From the NCBI RefSeq assembly GCF_013031405.1, contig NZ_WPZY01000001.1, positions 310,001-374,000 on the forward strand: DNA of 64,000 nt. The letters are read 5' to 3'. Below the pieces are notes generated by a model. That model saw only the letters and a list, made by a program, of their open reading frames with translations, made no database searches and had not been told where the DNA came from. This document shows positions 8,640-17,677 of this stretch, in pieces. Made by a program: the position numbers and the translations under genes. How positions within the stretch are numbered: position 1 is the first letter of the stretch; each line of letters starts with the position of its first letter. Source of the DNA: Ruegeria sp. HKCCD8929 (GTDB taxonomy: Bacteria; Pseudomonadota; Alphaproteobacteria; Rhodobacterales; Rhodobacteraceae).

Positions 8640-9341
8640 CTAAGACTGGGTTGAGGTGACCAAGCGATGGCCCTTGCTGGCTTCGGACACAATCCACTTG
8701 GGATTGGCTTGGTCCAGTTCCAGCTTCTGTCGCAAGTGTTCGACAACCAGGTTGATCCTACGATCATTGGCCTGGCCTGGGGTTCGCCCCATCAACGCGG
8801 CCATCTTTGCCGGACTCAGCGTCTGGTTCGGATGGTCAACTAATATCGACAGCACTTTAAGCTCTTGCGCTGTCAGGCTTGAAACCTGTTCGGCTGAAAC
8901 TAGCCTGCTTCCAATGCGGTCAAAGTGCCAGCTACCAATTGTGTTCATGCCGCCGCCGCTTGGCGTCTCGGAACCGCCACCGGAAATCTGATACAAAAGC
9001 GCCTGTACGCGGGTCGGCAAGTCGTCCTTTTCAATGGCCTCGGTATCTTGATCGCCTCCGACGCAAAGTTTCGCGACCTCATCTGGACGGTCTTTGCGCA
9101 TGGTCATCAAAAAAGTGCCGGTGTCACCACCCTCTTGCCCGGGCTGGTCCGCGACCACGTTGTTTCTCCAGCCAGAATCCATTTCCACAATGATCGATGC
9201 GGCGGATTCCGAACCAATGATGTCCTCCCGATGTTTCGACCCTTCGGCTTCACGAACCTGAAACCCCTTTTCACGTATGCAAGTGGCCAGACGTGACAGA
9301 GCCACAACGTCATCGCTGTCTATCAGGATTTGGAAGGTCAT
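8640..9341 (-). CDS. OmpR-type winged-helix regulator with degenerate receiver-like domain
   Basis: Protein of 233 aa with a C-terminal winged helix-turn-helix (about residues 130-230) of the OmpR/PhoB kind: LTAQELKVLSILVDHPNQ followed by a recognition segment and the hairpin end SKGHRLV. The N-terminal 110 residues begin like a receiver (FQILIDSDD) and have a possible phospho-site in VEMDSG. The remainder is poorly conserved and glycine- and charge-rich, so phosphorylation is doubtful. No histidine kinase gene is nearby. It is divergent from the type I secretion genes across a 173-base gap and may control them. Confidence 0.7.
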   Translation of the reverse strand: MTFQILIDSDDVVALSRLATCIREKGFQVREAEGSKHREDIIGSESAASIIVEMDSGWRNNVVADQPGQEGGDTGTFLMTMRKDRPDEVAKLCVGGDQDTEAIEKDDLPTRVQALLYQISGGGSETPSGGGMNTIGSWHFDRIGSRLVSAEQVSSLTAQELKVLSILVDHPNQTLSPAKMAALMGRTPGQANDRRINLVVEHLRQKLELDQANPKWIVSEASKGHRLVTSTQS

Positions 9342-9514
9342 TCGAAAAACCTACATAGCTTTGCAAACCCGAACAAGCGGCTTGCCGTTGGTCAAGGATG
9401 CTCTAATCCGCGTACGACCGGGCCAGACGCGCCGAATTCCGCCGCCCCGCGCTGGACGTCCGGAATTGCAGCCTGCATAAACCTTGTGTTGAATGAGCAG
9501 CCGGATCACGACGA

Positions 9515-11257
9515 ATGAGAAAACCCGCCGCGCAAGATCTGAAACCCCGGCACGAATTGCAGGCCGCGCGCAATCGTGGTGTTGGATATCTGGGTCTGGC
9601 GTTTCTGTTCAGCATCTTCGTGAACCTGCTGATGCTGACCGGCCCGCTTTTCATGTTGCAGGTCTATGACCGGGTGCTGGGCTCGCGCTCCGAAGAGACG
9701 CTGGCCGCGTTGTCGATACTTGTGGCCTTGCTTTACGGGCTGATGGGGATACTGGACTATGCCCGCGGCCGGATCGTTGCGCGCTTTGGCGCCCGGTTTC
9801 AGTCGCAACTGGATGAGAGGGTGTTTGATGCCACCTTGCGGCAGGCCTTGCATCCGGCGGCACGTTCGGCACCGGCCATGGCGCTTCAGGACTTGCAGTC
9901 GATTCAGACACTATGCGCCTCACCGGTTCTGTTGGCGGTGATGGATATTCCATGGACCCCGCTGTTTCTGGCCGGAATCTTTATCTTTCACCCCATGCTC
10001 GGCTGGTTGGCGACTGCCGGGGGCGTCATTCTGGTCGTGGTGGCGCTCACCAATCAGGCGTTGACCCGCAAGAAGGTTGAGCAGGCGCAGAAGTCGGCGG
10101 CAAAGGCCGGAGCGTTCTCGGAACAGGCGCGTCAGGCGTCCGAGGTCATCCGCGCCCAGGGCATGGGCGGCGACGTCTCGGCCCGTTGGCTGAGGCAACG
10201 GCAGGCCGCTTTGGTGCAGAGTATCTCGGCCAGCGACTGGACCGGCAGCTTTACCGCGATGACAAAATCGCTGCGGCTGTTCCTGCAATCGGCGATGTTG
10301 GCCGTGGGGGCTTATTACGTGCTGCGCAACGAGATGACCGCGGGGGCCATGATCGCGGGTTCGATCCTGTTGGGTCGCGCATTGGCGCCCATCGAGCAAT
10401 CCATCGGACAATGGCCGATGATCCAGCGCGCCCGCGGCGCCTGGACGTCGCTGAACCGCTTTCTCGATGCGATCCCGCCCGAAGAGGCACGGACTGCGCT
10501 GCCGGTTCCCAAGGCCGCGTTTGAGGCCAAGGGTCTGACGGTCGTCCCGCCGGGCGCAAAAGGGCCAACGCTGCGCAATGTCAGCTTTCGCATGGCCCCG
10601 GGCGAGGCCATTGGCGTGATCGGCAAGAGCGGATCTGGCAAAACCACGCTCGCCAAGGCGCTGCTGGGACTCTGGCCTCCGGCGGCCGGGGAGATCCGTC
10701 TGGACGGAGCTACGCTGGACCAATACGGGAGCGACGATCTGGGCCGCCACATCGGGTACCTGCCGCAGCAGGTGACCCTGTTCAACGGAACGGTGGCCGA
10801 GAACATCGCGCGCTTGTCTCTGCAGCCCGACCCCGAGGCGGTAATTGCAGCGGCCAAAAAGGCCAATGCGCATGAGTTGATCCTTGGATTGCAGGATGGC
10901 TATGACACCGTGCTTGAGGGGAATGAAAGCCAGCTCTCAGGCGGGCAGAAGCAGCGGGTCGCTTTGGCCCGGGCGCTTTATGGCGATCCGGTGCTGCTGA
11001 TTCTGGACGAGCCCAACTCGGCGCTGGATGCCGAAGGCAGCGAGGCGTTGAATGCCGCGGTGCGAGAGTTCAAGACGCAAGGTAAATCGGTGCTGATCAT
11101 GACCCACAGGCCCACTGCGATCTCGGAATGCGATCAGTTGATGGTGATTGAAAAGGGTCAGGTCGCCAAATTCGGCCCCCGTGAAGAAGTGCTGAGCGCC
11201 ATGGTGCAGAATGCAAGCGCGATCCGCCGCAGCATCGGAACGGCAGGTGGCACATGA
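9515..11257 (+). CDS. type I secretion system permease/ATPase, PrtD family
   Basis: Inner-membrane ABC exporter of 580 aa that drives secretion of RTX or similar proteins. Hydrophobic segments occupy about residues 20-310 (for example LGLAFLFSIFVNLLMLTGPL). The nucleotide-binding domain follows with Walker A GKSGSGKTT, signature LSGGQKQRVALARAL, Walker B LLILDEP and the switch MTHRP. No N-terminal C39 peptidase-like domain is present, which fits the PrtD rather than the HlyB type. It overlaps the adaptor gene by ATGA. No RTX substrate or TolC gene is adjacent, so the cargo is probably encoded elsewhere. Confidence 0.92.
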   Translation: MRKPAAQDLKPRHELQAARNRGVGYLGLAFLFSIFVNLLMLTGPLFMLQVYDRVLGSRSEETLAALSILVALLYGLMGILDYARGRIVARFGARFQSQLDERVFDATLRQALHPAARSAPAMALQDLQSIQTLCASPVLLAVMDIPWTPLFLAGIFIFHPMLGWLATAGGVILVVVALTNQALTRKKVEQAQKSAAKAGAFSEQARQASEVIRAQGMGGDVSARWLRQRQAALVQSISASDWTGSFTAMTKSLRLFLQSAMLAVGAYYVLRNEMTAGAMIAGSILLGRALAPIEQSIGQWPMIQRARGAWTSLNRFLDAIPPEEARTALPVPKAAFEAKGLTVVPPGAKGPTLRNVSFRMAPGEAIGVIGKSGSGKTTLAKALLGLWPPAAGEIRLDGATLDQYGSDDLGRHIGYLPQQVTLFNGTVAENIARLSLQPDPEAVIAAAKKANAHELILGLQDGYDTVLEGNESQLSGGQKQRVALARALYGDPVLLILDEPNSALDAEGSEALNAAVREFKTQGKSVLIMTHRPTAISECDQLMVIEKGQVAKFGPREEVLSAMVQNASAIRRSIGTAGGT

Positions 11258-12570
11258 CCGGGCAGACACCAGATTCCAACCGCGCTGCGTGGCGCATCAC
11301 GATTCCGGCCCTTGTCGGCCTTTTGGCGTTGGGTATTCTGATCGGCGGGCTGGGCTTTTGGAGCGTGCGCACCCGGTTGGCGGGGGCAATCATCTCATCC
11401 GGCGTGATCGAAGTGCAGAGCAACCGGCAGGTGGTGCAGCACCCCGAAGGCGGTGTCGTCGGCGAGATCTATGTGCGGGACGGTGACACGGTCGAAGCAG
11501 GTGAGTTGTTGGTGCGCCTCGACGACACATTTATTGCGTCAGAACTGGCGATCGTCGAGGGGCAGTTGAACGAGTTGCTCGCGCGCAAGGTGCGGCTTGA
11601 GGCCGAGCGCGACGGGGCTGAAGAACTGACGCCGACCGAAGAACTGGCCGACATGATGCGCGAAAGCGCGGAGGTAGCGGCGCTGTTCGAAGGCCAAAAC
11701 CGTTTGTTCATCGCCCGTAACGACACGTTGGCCCGCGAGACCGAGCAATTGCGCGAACAGATCGCCCAGACCGGCAGCCAGATCGACGGAACCGAGGCTC
11801 AGTTGCAGGCGTTGCGCGAGCAGGCGATGCTGATCGCTGAGGAACTGACGGACCAGCAATCGCTGCTGGAAAAGGGGCTGGCTCAGGCAAGCCGCGTGAC
11901 CGCATTGCAGCGCGAAGAGGCTGGGCTCAAGGGCGATATCGGGCGGCTTGAGGCCGACACGGCCCGTCTGAAAGGGCAGATTGCAGCCACCGAGATTGAG
12001 ATCCTGCGTCTCGGTAGCGCGCGGCGTGAAGAGGCGATCACTACCCTGCGCGACCTGCAATTCCGCGAGATCGAACTGGCCGAGCGTCGCCTGACCCTGC
12101 GCGAGCGCCTGATGCGCCTCGACATACGTGCCCCGGTGACCGGCGTGATCTACGGCAGCCAGATCTTTGCCCTGCAATCAGTCGTCGAGCCGGCGCAGCC
12201 GATGATGTATGTCGTGCCCCGCGACACACCGCTACTGATCGCGGCGCGTGTCGAGGCGATCCATGTGGATCAACTCTATGTCGGCCAGCCCGCGACCCTG
12301 CGATTCCCGGCCTTTGACCAACGCGAGACGCCTGAGATTGCCGGGCAGGTGATCAATATCTCGGCGGACGTCTTTACCGACGATGCCACCGGGATCAGTT
12401 TCTACCGGGCCGAGCTTTTGCCTGGCGAGGATCAGGTGGCCCGATTGGGCGATCAGGTCCTTCTGCCCGGCATGCCGGTCGAGGCTCTTATCAAGACCGA
12501 CGAACGCACACCGCTTTCCTACCTGACCAAACCGCTGACCGACTATTTCACCAAGGCGTTCCGCGGATGA
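11254..12570 (+). CDS. HlyD-family type I secretion adaptor, PrtE family
   Basis: Periplasmic adaptor of 438 aa that bridges the ABC exporter to the outer-membrane channel. One N-terminal membrane helix (about residues 15-40, IPALVGLLALGILIGGLGFW) is followed by a split lipoyl domain (VVQHPEGGVVGEIYVRDGD and later RLDIRAPVTGVIYGSQ). A long coiled coil, rich in Glu, Arg and Leu, lies between at about 95-280. A beta-barrel C terminus ends the protein. Its start overlaps the exporter stop, so the two are coupled. Its stop codon directly abuts the stop of the convergent Lrp gene. Confidence 0.92.
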   Translation: MTGQTPDSNRAAWRITIPALVGLLALGILIGGLGFWSVRTRLAGAIISSGVIEVQSNRQVVQHPEGGVVGEIYVRDGDTVEAGELLVRLDDTFIASELAIVEGQLNELLARKVRLEAERDGAEELTPTEELADMMRESAEVAALFEGQNRLFIARNDTLARETEQLREQIAQTGSQIDGTEAQLQALREQAMLIAEELTDQQSLLEKGLAQASRVTALQREEAGLKGDIGRLEADTARLKGQIAATEIEILRLGSARREEAITTLRDLQFREIELAERRLTLRERLMRLDIRAPVTGVIYGSQIFALQSVVEPAQPMMYVVPRDTPLLIAARVEAIHVDQLYVGQPATLRFPAFDQRETPEIAGQVINISADVFTDDATGISFYRAELLPGEDQVARLGDQVLLPGMPVEALIKTDERTPLSYLTKPLTDYFTKAFRG

Positions 12571-13020
12571 TCACAGCGTATCCAGCGATACCTTGACCCG
12601 GTCCATGACGATCGAGGTCTTAAAGCGGCTGATATTGGATTCGTCAAAGAAATAGGCCTGCGTGAAGGCCTCGTATTCCTGAATGTCCCGCATGGACAGG
12701 ATCAGAATGAAATCCGCCTCGCCGGTAGTGTAGTAGCATTGCTGCACTGCCGGGGCGTCCCGCATCTTGCGCTTGAAGGCGTCCAGATGGGCCCGGCTTT
12801 CCCGTTCCAGAATGACCTCGACGATCACGGTCATCTCGCGCCCCAGCTTGGCGGGAGACAGAACCGCGATCTCACGCTCGATCACCCCGCTTTCACGCAG
12901 GCGCTTCAGCCGCTTCTGAACCGCAGGCGCCGATAACCCGACATCCTGACTGATCGCTTCGGCGGTCAGACGCGCATCGGTCTGAACCAGGCGGAGTATG
13001 GCGAGATCCTTGTCATCCAT
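12571..13020 (-). CDS. Lrp/AsnC-family transcription regulator
   Basis: Feast/famine regulator of about 149 aa. The N-terminal helix-turn-helix (DARLTAEAISQDVGLSAPAVQKRLKRL, in two parts) is followed by an RAM effector domain with the usual beta strands. I chose the ATG at 13020 (MDDKDLAIL), which gives the usual family length; the longer reading frame begins at a TTG with no family match. It is divergent from the M20 amidohydrolase operon across 116 bases and probably controls it in response to an amino acid. The ligand is not evident. Confidence 0.9.
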   Translation of the reverse strand: MDDKDLAILRLVQTDARLTAEAISQDVGLSAPAVQKRLKRLRESGVIEREIAVLSPAKLGREMTVIVEVILERESRAHLDAFKRKMRDAPAVQQCYYTTGEADFILILSMRDIQEYEAFTQAYFFDESNISRFKTSIVMDRVKVSLDTL

Positions 13021-13136
13021 GATCTGAAAAAAATCGGGAATTCGGCAAATCGCAACAGATTTCGTATTCAAGGAGTGAAAAACGACGCCAACCCTCTTGT
13101 CCGGCTGTTTATGCTCAAGGGAATGGAGGGCAACCT

Positions 13137-14285
13137 ATGACAGGCTTTCATGCGCGTTTGACGAGCGTCAGGCAGCATCTGCACCAGCATCCGGAACTGG
13201 GGCTTCAGGAGGACCGGACCCGCGCCTATGTCGCCGGGTATTTGAAGGATCTGGGGCTTGAGGTGCACGAGGGCGTGGGTGTCGTCGGTATCCTGCGCGC
13301 CGGGTCTGGCAATCGCGCCATCGGGCTGCGCGCCGACATGGATGCGCTTCCGATCACCGAGCAAAGCCGCCACGACTACGTGTCGCGGAACGAGGGCGTC
13401 ATGCACGCCTGCGGCCATGACGGGCATATGGCGATGCTGCTGGGGGCCGCGGAACTGTTGGTTGATGACCCGGGCTTTGACGGCACAGTGGTTTTCCTGT
13501 TCCAGCCCGATGAAGAACATGGGTCCGGTGCCAAGGCGATGATCGCGGAAGGGGTGTTGGAGCGGTTTCCGGTCGAAGAGGTCTACGCGATCCACAACCT
13601 GCCCGGCGCGCCGGTTGGGCAGGTTTCTACCCGCAAGGGGCTGATTTGCAGCAGCGAGAGCCTGTTCGAGATTTCCATTCAGGGGCAGGGGGGCCATGCC
13701 TCGATGCCGCAGGTCGGCGTGGACGCCATCACCGTAGGGGCCGAGATGGTGCACGCGCTGCAAACTATCGTCTCCCGCAAGCTGGCACCCGGCTCGGGCG
13801 CAGTGGTCTCGGTGACCGAGTTCGTGACCGACGGTCAGCGCAACGTGCTGCCGGGGCAGGCGGTGCTCAAAGGCGATGTGCGGGCGCGGTCGCCGGAGGA
13901 CCGCGAAGCCATTGCTGGGTTCATGCGGCAGATCGCCCAAGGGGTTGCCACGGCGCATGACGTAACGGTGGAAGTGGAATTCAACACCGGCTTTGTTGAA
14001 ACTCTCAATGCGAAAGGGCCGACCGAGGCAGTGGCGCGGGTGGCTCGCGGCATGGGGTTTGAAACTTTGGCGGATCGTAACCCGATGAGCTTTTCCGAAG
14101 ATTTCGCGCAGTTCACAGTGGCGGTTCCTGGCTGTTTTCTGTTGTTGGGCAATGGCGAGGAGGGGCCGAATGGCCAGCCCCTGCACTCGAACGATTATGA
14201 CTTTAATGATGCGCTGCTGTCGATTGGCGCGCATTTTTGGGTGGAACTGGTCCGTGACCGGCTGCCCACAACCCAGAAAGACTGA
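13137..14285 (+). CDS. M20 family amidohydrolase (hippurate hydrolase-like)
   Basis: Zinc-dependent amidohydrolase of 382 aa that cleaves N-acyl or amide bonds of amino-acid derivatives. Metal-binding motifs are HACGHDGHMAMLLGAA (about 95-110) and FQPDEEHGSGAKAM (about 122-135), with the Glu pair as catalytic base and ligand. The dimerisation domain contains IQGQGGHASMPQVGVDA. It is the first gene of a three-gene operon, followed after 3 bases by a PLP enzyme. In E. coli an M20 enzyme (ygeY) also neighbours diaminopropionate ammonia-lyase (ygeX), a parallel that supports a role in diamino-acid catabolism. The substrate is not established. Confidence 0.9.
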   Translation: MTGFHARLTSVRQHLHQHPELGLQEDRTRAYVAGYLKDLGLEVHEGVGVVGILRAGSGNRAIGLRADMDALPITEQSRHDYVSRNEGVMHACGHDGHMAMLLGAAELLVDDPGFDGTVVFLFQPDEEHGSGAKAMIAEGVLERFPVEEVYAIHNLPGAPVGQVSTRKGLICSSESLFEISIQGQGGHASMPQVGVDAITVGAEMVHALQTIVSRKLAPGSGAVVSVTEFVTDGQRNVLPGQAVLKGDVRARSPEDREAIAGFMRQIAQGVATAHDVTVEVEFNTGFVETLNAKGPTEAVARVARGMGFETLADRNPMSFSEDFAQFTVAVPGCFLLLGNGEEGPNGQPLHSNDYDFNDALLSIGAHFWVELVRDRLPTTQKD

Positions 14286-14288
14286 CCC

Positions 14289-15482
14289 ATGATAAACGCT
14301 TTCAAGTCGGCCCGGCTGGGCCACGTGGCTGCAACGCGCGCGACGGGCGATGCCGCTTTCCGCGTGCTGTCGGAAGAGGGCTTTTCTCGCGCGTGGGACG
14401 AAATCACCGCGTGGGAGGGCTATACCCCGACGCCGCTTGTGTCCCTTTCCGCGCTGGCGCAGGAGATCGGGGTGGGAGCTATCCATTACAAACACGAAGG
14501 GCCGCGCTTTGGGCTGGGCAGCTTCAAGGCGCTTGGCGGCGCATATGCCGCGCTGCGGGTGTTGCAGCGGGAACTGGCCCAGAAGATCAGCGAGGATGTG
14601 ACCTTGGCGGATATCCGGGCGGGCAGGTACCGTAACGTCTGCGCGGCGATCACGCTGGTCTCGGCAACAGACGGCAACCATGGGCGCTCGCTCGCCTGGG
14701 GCTGTCAGCGATTCGGCGCGCCTTGCCGGATCTACATTCATGCCGAGGTCAGCGAAGGTCGTGCGGCGGCGATGCATGGGCTTGGCGCCGAGGTGATCCG
14801 TATCGACGGCGACTACGACGCCTCGGTGGCGCTGGCCCGCGATGAGGCCGATGCTAACGGTTGGTTTGTGGTCTCTGACACCTCGTGGCCCGGCTATTCC
14901 GAGCCGCCGCGCGATGTGATGGCGGGCTATGGTGTGATGACGCGCGAGGCCTGCGAGGCGTTGCGAGAGGCGCCCACCCACGTATTGCTGCAGGGCGGTG
15001 TTGGTGGCCTTGCCGCCTCGGTCGCGGCGCTGCTGCGGCAGTATTGGGGCGAAAAGGCTCCCCGCGTTATCGTTGTCGAGCCCGAACTGGCCGCCTGCCT
15101 TTTCGAAAGCGCGCGGGCGGGTGCGCCAAAAGCGGTGCAGATCGAGCAAGAAACGGTGATGGCTGGCCTGTCCTGCGGTGAGCCGTCCGGGATGGCGTGG
15201 GAAATATTGGCCGAAGAGACCTCGGATTTCGTGACCATCCCGGATGATACTGTGGCCCCAGCGATGCGGCTGCTTGCGCGCGCCCATTTTGGCGATCCGG
15301 TTGTAGAGGCAGGCGAAAGTGGCGTGGCGGGCTTGGCCGCTTTGATCGCCGCACGACAGAACGGGGCGCTGTCACGGGCGCTTGGGCTGGATGCTGGGTC
15401 ACGGGTTTTGTTGATCGGCTCTGAGGGGGTCACAGACCCTAAGATTTTCAAGGAGATCATAGCAGAGACCGCCGATGCATGA
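14289..15482 (+). CDS. diaminopropionate ammonia-lyase-like PLP enzyme
   Basis: Fold-type II PLP enzyme of 397 aa, almost the same length as E. coli diaminopropionate ammonia-lyase (398 aa). The PLP lysine lies in GLGSFKALGGAYAAL (about 76-90), preceded by HYKHEGPRFGLG as in that family. The asparagine loop is SATDGNHGRSLAWG and the glycine-rich phosphate loop LLQGGVGGLAAS. The expected reaction is elimination of ammonia from 2,3-diaminopropionate or a related beta-substituted amino acid to give a 2-oxo acid. It is tightly placed between the M20 gene and the racemase-like gene (8-base overlap). Threonine dehydratase-like activity is the alternative. Confidence 0.82.
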   Translation: MINAFKSARLGHVAATRATGDAAFRVLSEEGFSRAWDEITAWEGYTPTPLVSLSALAQEIGVGAIHYKHEGPRFGLGSFKALGGAYAALRVLQRELAQKISEDVTLADIRAGRYRNVCAAITLVSATDGNHGRSLAWGCQRFGAPCRIYIHAEVSEGRAAAMHGLGAEVIRIDGDYDASVALARDEADANGWFVVSDTSWPGYSEPPRDVMAGYGVMTREACEALREAPTHVLLQGGVGGLAASVAALLRQYWGEKAPRVIVVEPELAACLFESARAGAPKAVQIEQETVMAGLSCGEPSGMAWEILAEETSDFVTIPDDTVAPAMRLLARAHFGDPVVEAGESGVAGLAALIAARQNGALSRALGLDAGSRVLLIGSEGVTDPKIFKEIIAETADA

Positions 15483-16272
15483 GCAACCGAAGCTAAGCCG
15501 TTCACCCATCATCTCGCGCGCGCGGACGCCCGAGATGGATGGTGGCAGGCATCACCGGGCCAGCCTGGGCTTCATCCTGATGTCCACCGATCTGGCGTTC
15601 GAAGATGACGCGTTTGCAATGGTGCCCAAGGGCGTAGGCGTGCACATCACCCGGCTCAAGACTGAGGATTACACGACCACCGAAACACTCAGGCGCCATC
15701 TCGATCACATGGCCGAGGCCGCGTCCCGGCTGCAGCCCGATGCGCGGCCAGACGTGATCAGTTACAGCTGCACCAGCGGATCCATCGTGAACGGTGAGGA
15801 GCGGGTTTTTGCGGAAATCCGCAAGGGTGCGCCCTGGGCGCAGCCGATGTGTTTGGTGACCGGCGTGGTGGATGCGTTGCGCGCGGTTGGGGCCAAACGG
15901 ATCGTGGTGGGCACGCCGTATCTGGACGAAATCAACACCGCTGAGGCCGATTTTCTGGCGCAAAAAGGGTTCGATGTTCTGGACATTCAGGGCCTGAACC
16001 TGACCACTGGTCTGGAATTCGGGCGCGTCACGCCCGCCTATTGGAAACAATTCGCGCTTGAGATCGACCGGCCCGGGGCCGGCGCCATCTTTCTGTCCTG
16101 CAGCGGTATCCGCGCGTTGGATGTGGTTGAAGAAATCGAGCGGGCTGCAGGCAAACCGGTGATCACCAGCAATCAGGCGCAAGTCTGGAGTTGCCTGCGC
16201 CGCGCGGGCATTGCGGACCGGATCGAGGGTTTTGGGCAGCTTTTTTCGATCCCTAACTTGACCGGCGGATAG
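15475..16272 (+). CDS. maleate isomerase / Asp-Glu racemase superfamily protein
   Basis: Protein of 265 aa in the superfamily that contains maleate cis-trans isomerase, arylmalonate decarboxylase and EutA-type proteins. The two catalytic cysteines are probably in ISYSCTSGSIVNG (about 96-108) and IFLSCSGIRALDV (about 198-210). It is the last gene of the M20 operon and ends 6 bases before the convergent GntR gene. EutA-like proteins accompany threonine-dehydratase-like enzymes in ectoine-type loci, so the pairing with the upstream PLP enzyme is meaningful. The exact reaction cannot be read from the sequence. Confidence 0.78.
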   Translation: MHEQPKLSRSPIISRARTPEMDGGRHHRASLGFILMSTDLAFEDDAFAMVPKGVGVHITRLKTEDYTTTETLRRHLDHMAEAASRLQPDARPDVISYSCTSGSIVNGEERVFAEIRKGAPWAQPMCLVTGVVDALRAVGAKRIVVGTPYLDEINTAEADFLAQKGFDVLDIQGLNLTTGLEFGRVTPAYWKQFALEIDRPGAGAIFLSCSGIRALDVVEEIERAAGKPVITSNQAQVWSCLRRAGIADRIEGFGQLFSIPNLTGG

Positions 16273-16278
16273 GCGGAC

Positions 16279-16965
16279 CTACTCGGTCTGCGTCTCTTCG
16301 GCCAGCAGGCGCTCGGCCACGGTGGTGGCATCGTCGAGGTGGCGGTTCACGGCTGTACGCGCGGCCTCGGGGTCGCCCGAGGTGATGGCCTTGCAGATCG
16401 CCTTCATGTGGTCCGGGCCCGGTTGATCGCGGTCCGGCGAGGACAGAGTCATCATCCGCAATCGGCTGATCCGCCCGTTCAGCCGCTGCACGATTTCCCA
16501 GGCGACGGCGTGGCCTGCACCCTCGAACATCGTGCCATAAAACCCGGCGGTGGCCTTGAAGAGGGCGCCGGGGTTCTTGCGGGTGAAACCCCGCATTAGT
16601 TCGCCCAAAGCCTTTTGCAGACGTTTGGCCAGGTCCGGCGTCATTCGTTCGGCACAGGTCATTGCTGCCGAGGTCTCGAGCATCCGGCGGACGTCATAGA
16701 TCTGCCGCGCGTCGTCCCAGTTCATCCGCGCCACGATGGGGCCATGGCCCGGCAGGATTTCGACCAGCCCTTCGGCTTCGAGATAGCGGATGGTCTCGCG
16801 GATGACGGTGCGGCTGACGCCGAGCTGCTCGCAAAGGGGGCGCTCCACCAGCCGCTCACCGGGTTTGAAATGCCCCTCGATGATCGCTTCGCGCATCCGG
16901 TCCTGCACTAGATCGCGCAAGGTCGCAGGGGGTTGTTCGATTTTTGTCAGCGGCGGTGTGGTCAT
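16279..16965 (-). CDS. GntR-family regulator, FadR/FCD subfamily
   Basis: Transcription regulator of about 228 aa, starting at the ATG at 16965 (a TTG at 17001 is the only longer choice). The N-terminal winged helix carries LCEQLGVSRTVIRETIRYLE (about 45-64) and the wing residues LPGHGPIVA. The C-terminal helical FCD domain follows. It is divergent from the DUF1185 operon, and a perfect 16-base palindrome with TGGTATACCA at its core lies between them. That makes this protein the probable local repressor of the catabolic operon. Confidence 0.9.
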   Translation of the reverse strand: MTTPPLTKIEQPPATLRDLVQDRMREAIIEGHFKPGERLVERPLCEQLGVSRTVIRETIRYLEAEGLVEILPGHGPIVARMNWDDARQIYDVRRMLETSAAMTCAERMTPDLAKRLQKALGELMRGFTRKNPGALFKATAGFYGTMFEGAGHAVAWEIVQRLNGRISRLRMMTLSSPDRDQPGPDHMKAICKAITSGDPEAARTAVNRHLDDATTVAERLLAEETQTE

Positions 16966-17008
16966 GATCCCGGGGATATCAGTGCACCCGCGTTCGGGCA
17001 AGTCGGGA

Positions 17009-17037
17009 TTGACATATGGTCTGATGGTATACCATCA
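17009..17037 (+). promoter_or_regulatory. promoter element with GntR operator
   Basis: A TTGACA -35 box at 17009-17014 is followed by the perfect palindrome TGATGGTATACCATCA at 17022-17037. The core TGGTATACCA resembles operators of FadR/VanR-type GntR regulators. The palindrome would sit between -35 and +1 of the DUF1185 operon, so binding should block transcription. A good -10 box is not obvious. Confidence 0.6.
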
Positions 17038-17074
17038 TACTTAGCGAAGAATCGCTGGCTGAAAAAGGTGTCCG

Positions 17075-17677
17075 ATGCCCGCCGAAATCCGCAAGACGCT
17101 TTTGCATGTCGAAACCACCCTGATCGAAGGGGGCAAGGCCGCGCCGGTGCCGCTGAAGATGATTGCCGCCGTCGCGGTGATCCGGAACCCATGGGCCGGG
17201 CGTGGTTTTGTCGAGGATCTGAAGCCCGAAATCCACGATTGGGCGCCGGGGTTGGGGGAACTGCTCACAGGCATGATCCTTGAGGCCACCGGGGGCGGCG
17301 ACAAGGTCGAAGGTTACGGCAAATCCGCGATAGTGGGGGTGAATGGCGAGGTCGAACATGCCTCGGCCCTGATCCACACCCTGCGCTTCGGCAATCATTA
17401 CCGTGAAGCGGTGGGGGCAAAATCCTATCTGGCTTTCTGCAACACGCGTGGGCCCGCGAACGCGCCGCTGCTGATCCCGCTGATGGACAAGAATGATGGC
17501 GGTCGGCGCAGTCACTACCTGACCATTCAGCTGTCTGTCGCCGATGCGCCGGGGCCGGACGAGATCGTAGTGGCGCTTGGCGCGTCGATCGGAGGCCGCC
17601 CGCATCACCGGATCGGAGACCGGTATCAGGACCTCAAGGAACTGGGTCATGACGTCGACAACCCTGCAGCTGTCTGA
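17075..17677 (+). CDS. DUF1185 (PF06684) amino acid synthesis family protein
   Basis: Protein of 200 aa recognised as the DUF1185 family by segments such as AVIRNPWAGRGFVEDLKPE and GYGKSAIVGVNGEVEHASAL. Published structures of this family show a variant chorismate-mutase-like fold and led to the suggestion of a role in amino-acid metabolism; the reaction is unknown. It is the first gene of a five-gene operon with an alpha/beta hydrolase, flavin reductase, luciferase-like monooxygenase and aldehyde dehydrogenase. An AAGGTGT ribosome site precedes the ATG. The next gene starts inside its last 29 bases. Confidence 0.88.
   Translation: MPAEIRKTLLHVETTLIEGGKAAPVPLKMIAAVAVIRNPWAGRGFVEDLKPEIHDWAPGLGELLTGMILEATGGGDKVEGYGKSAIVGVNGEVEHASALIHTLRFGNHYREAVGAKSYLAFCNTRGPANAPLLIPLMDKNDGGRRSHYLTIQLSVADAPGPDEIVVALGASIGGRPHHRIGDRYQDLKELGHDVDNPAAV

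Noticed and set aside
13068..15287. 739-aa open frame on the minus strand
   Set aside because: It lies opposite the M20 and PLP enzyme genes, has no family motifs and reflects high GC codon bias.
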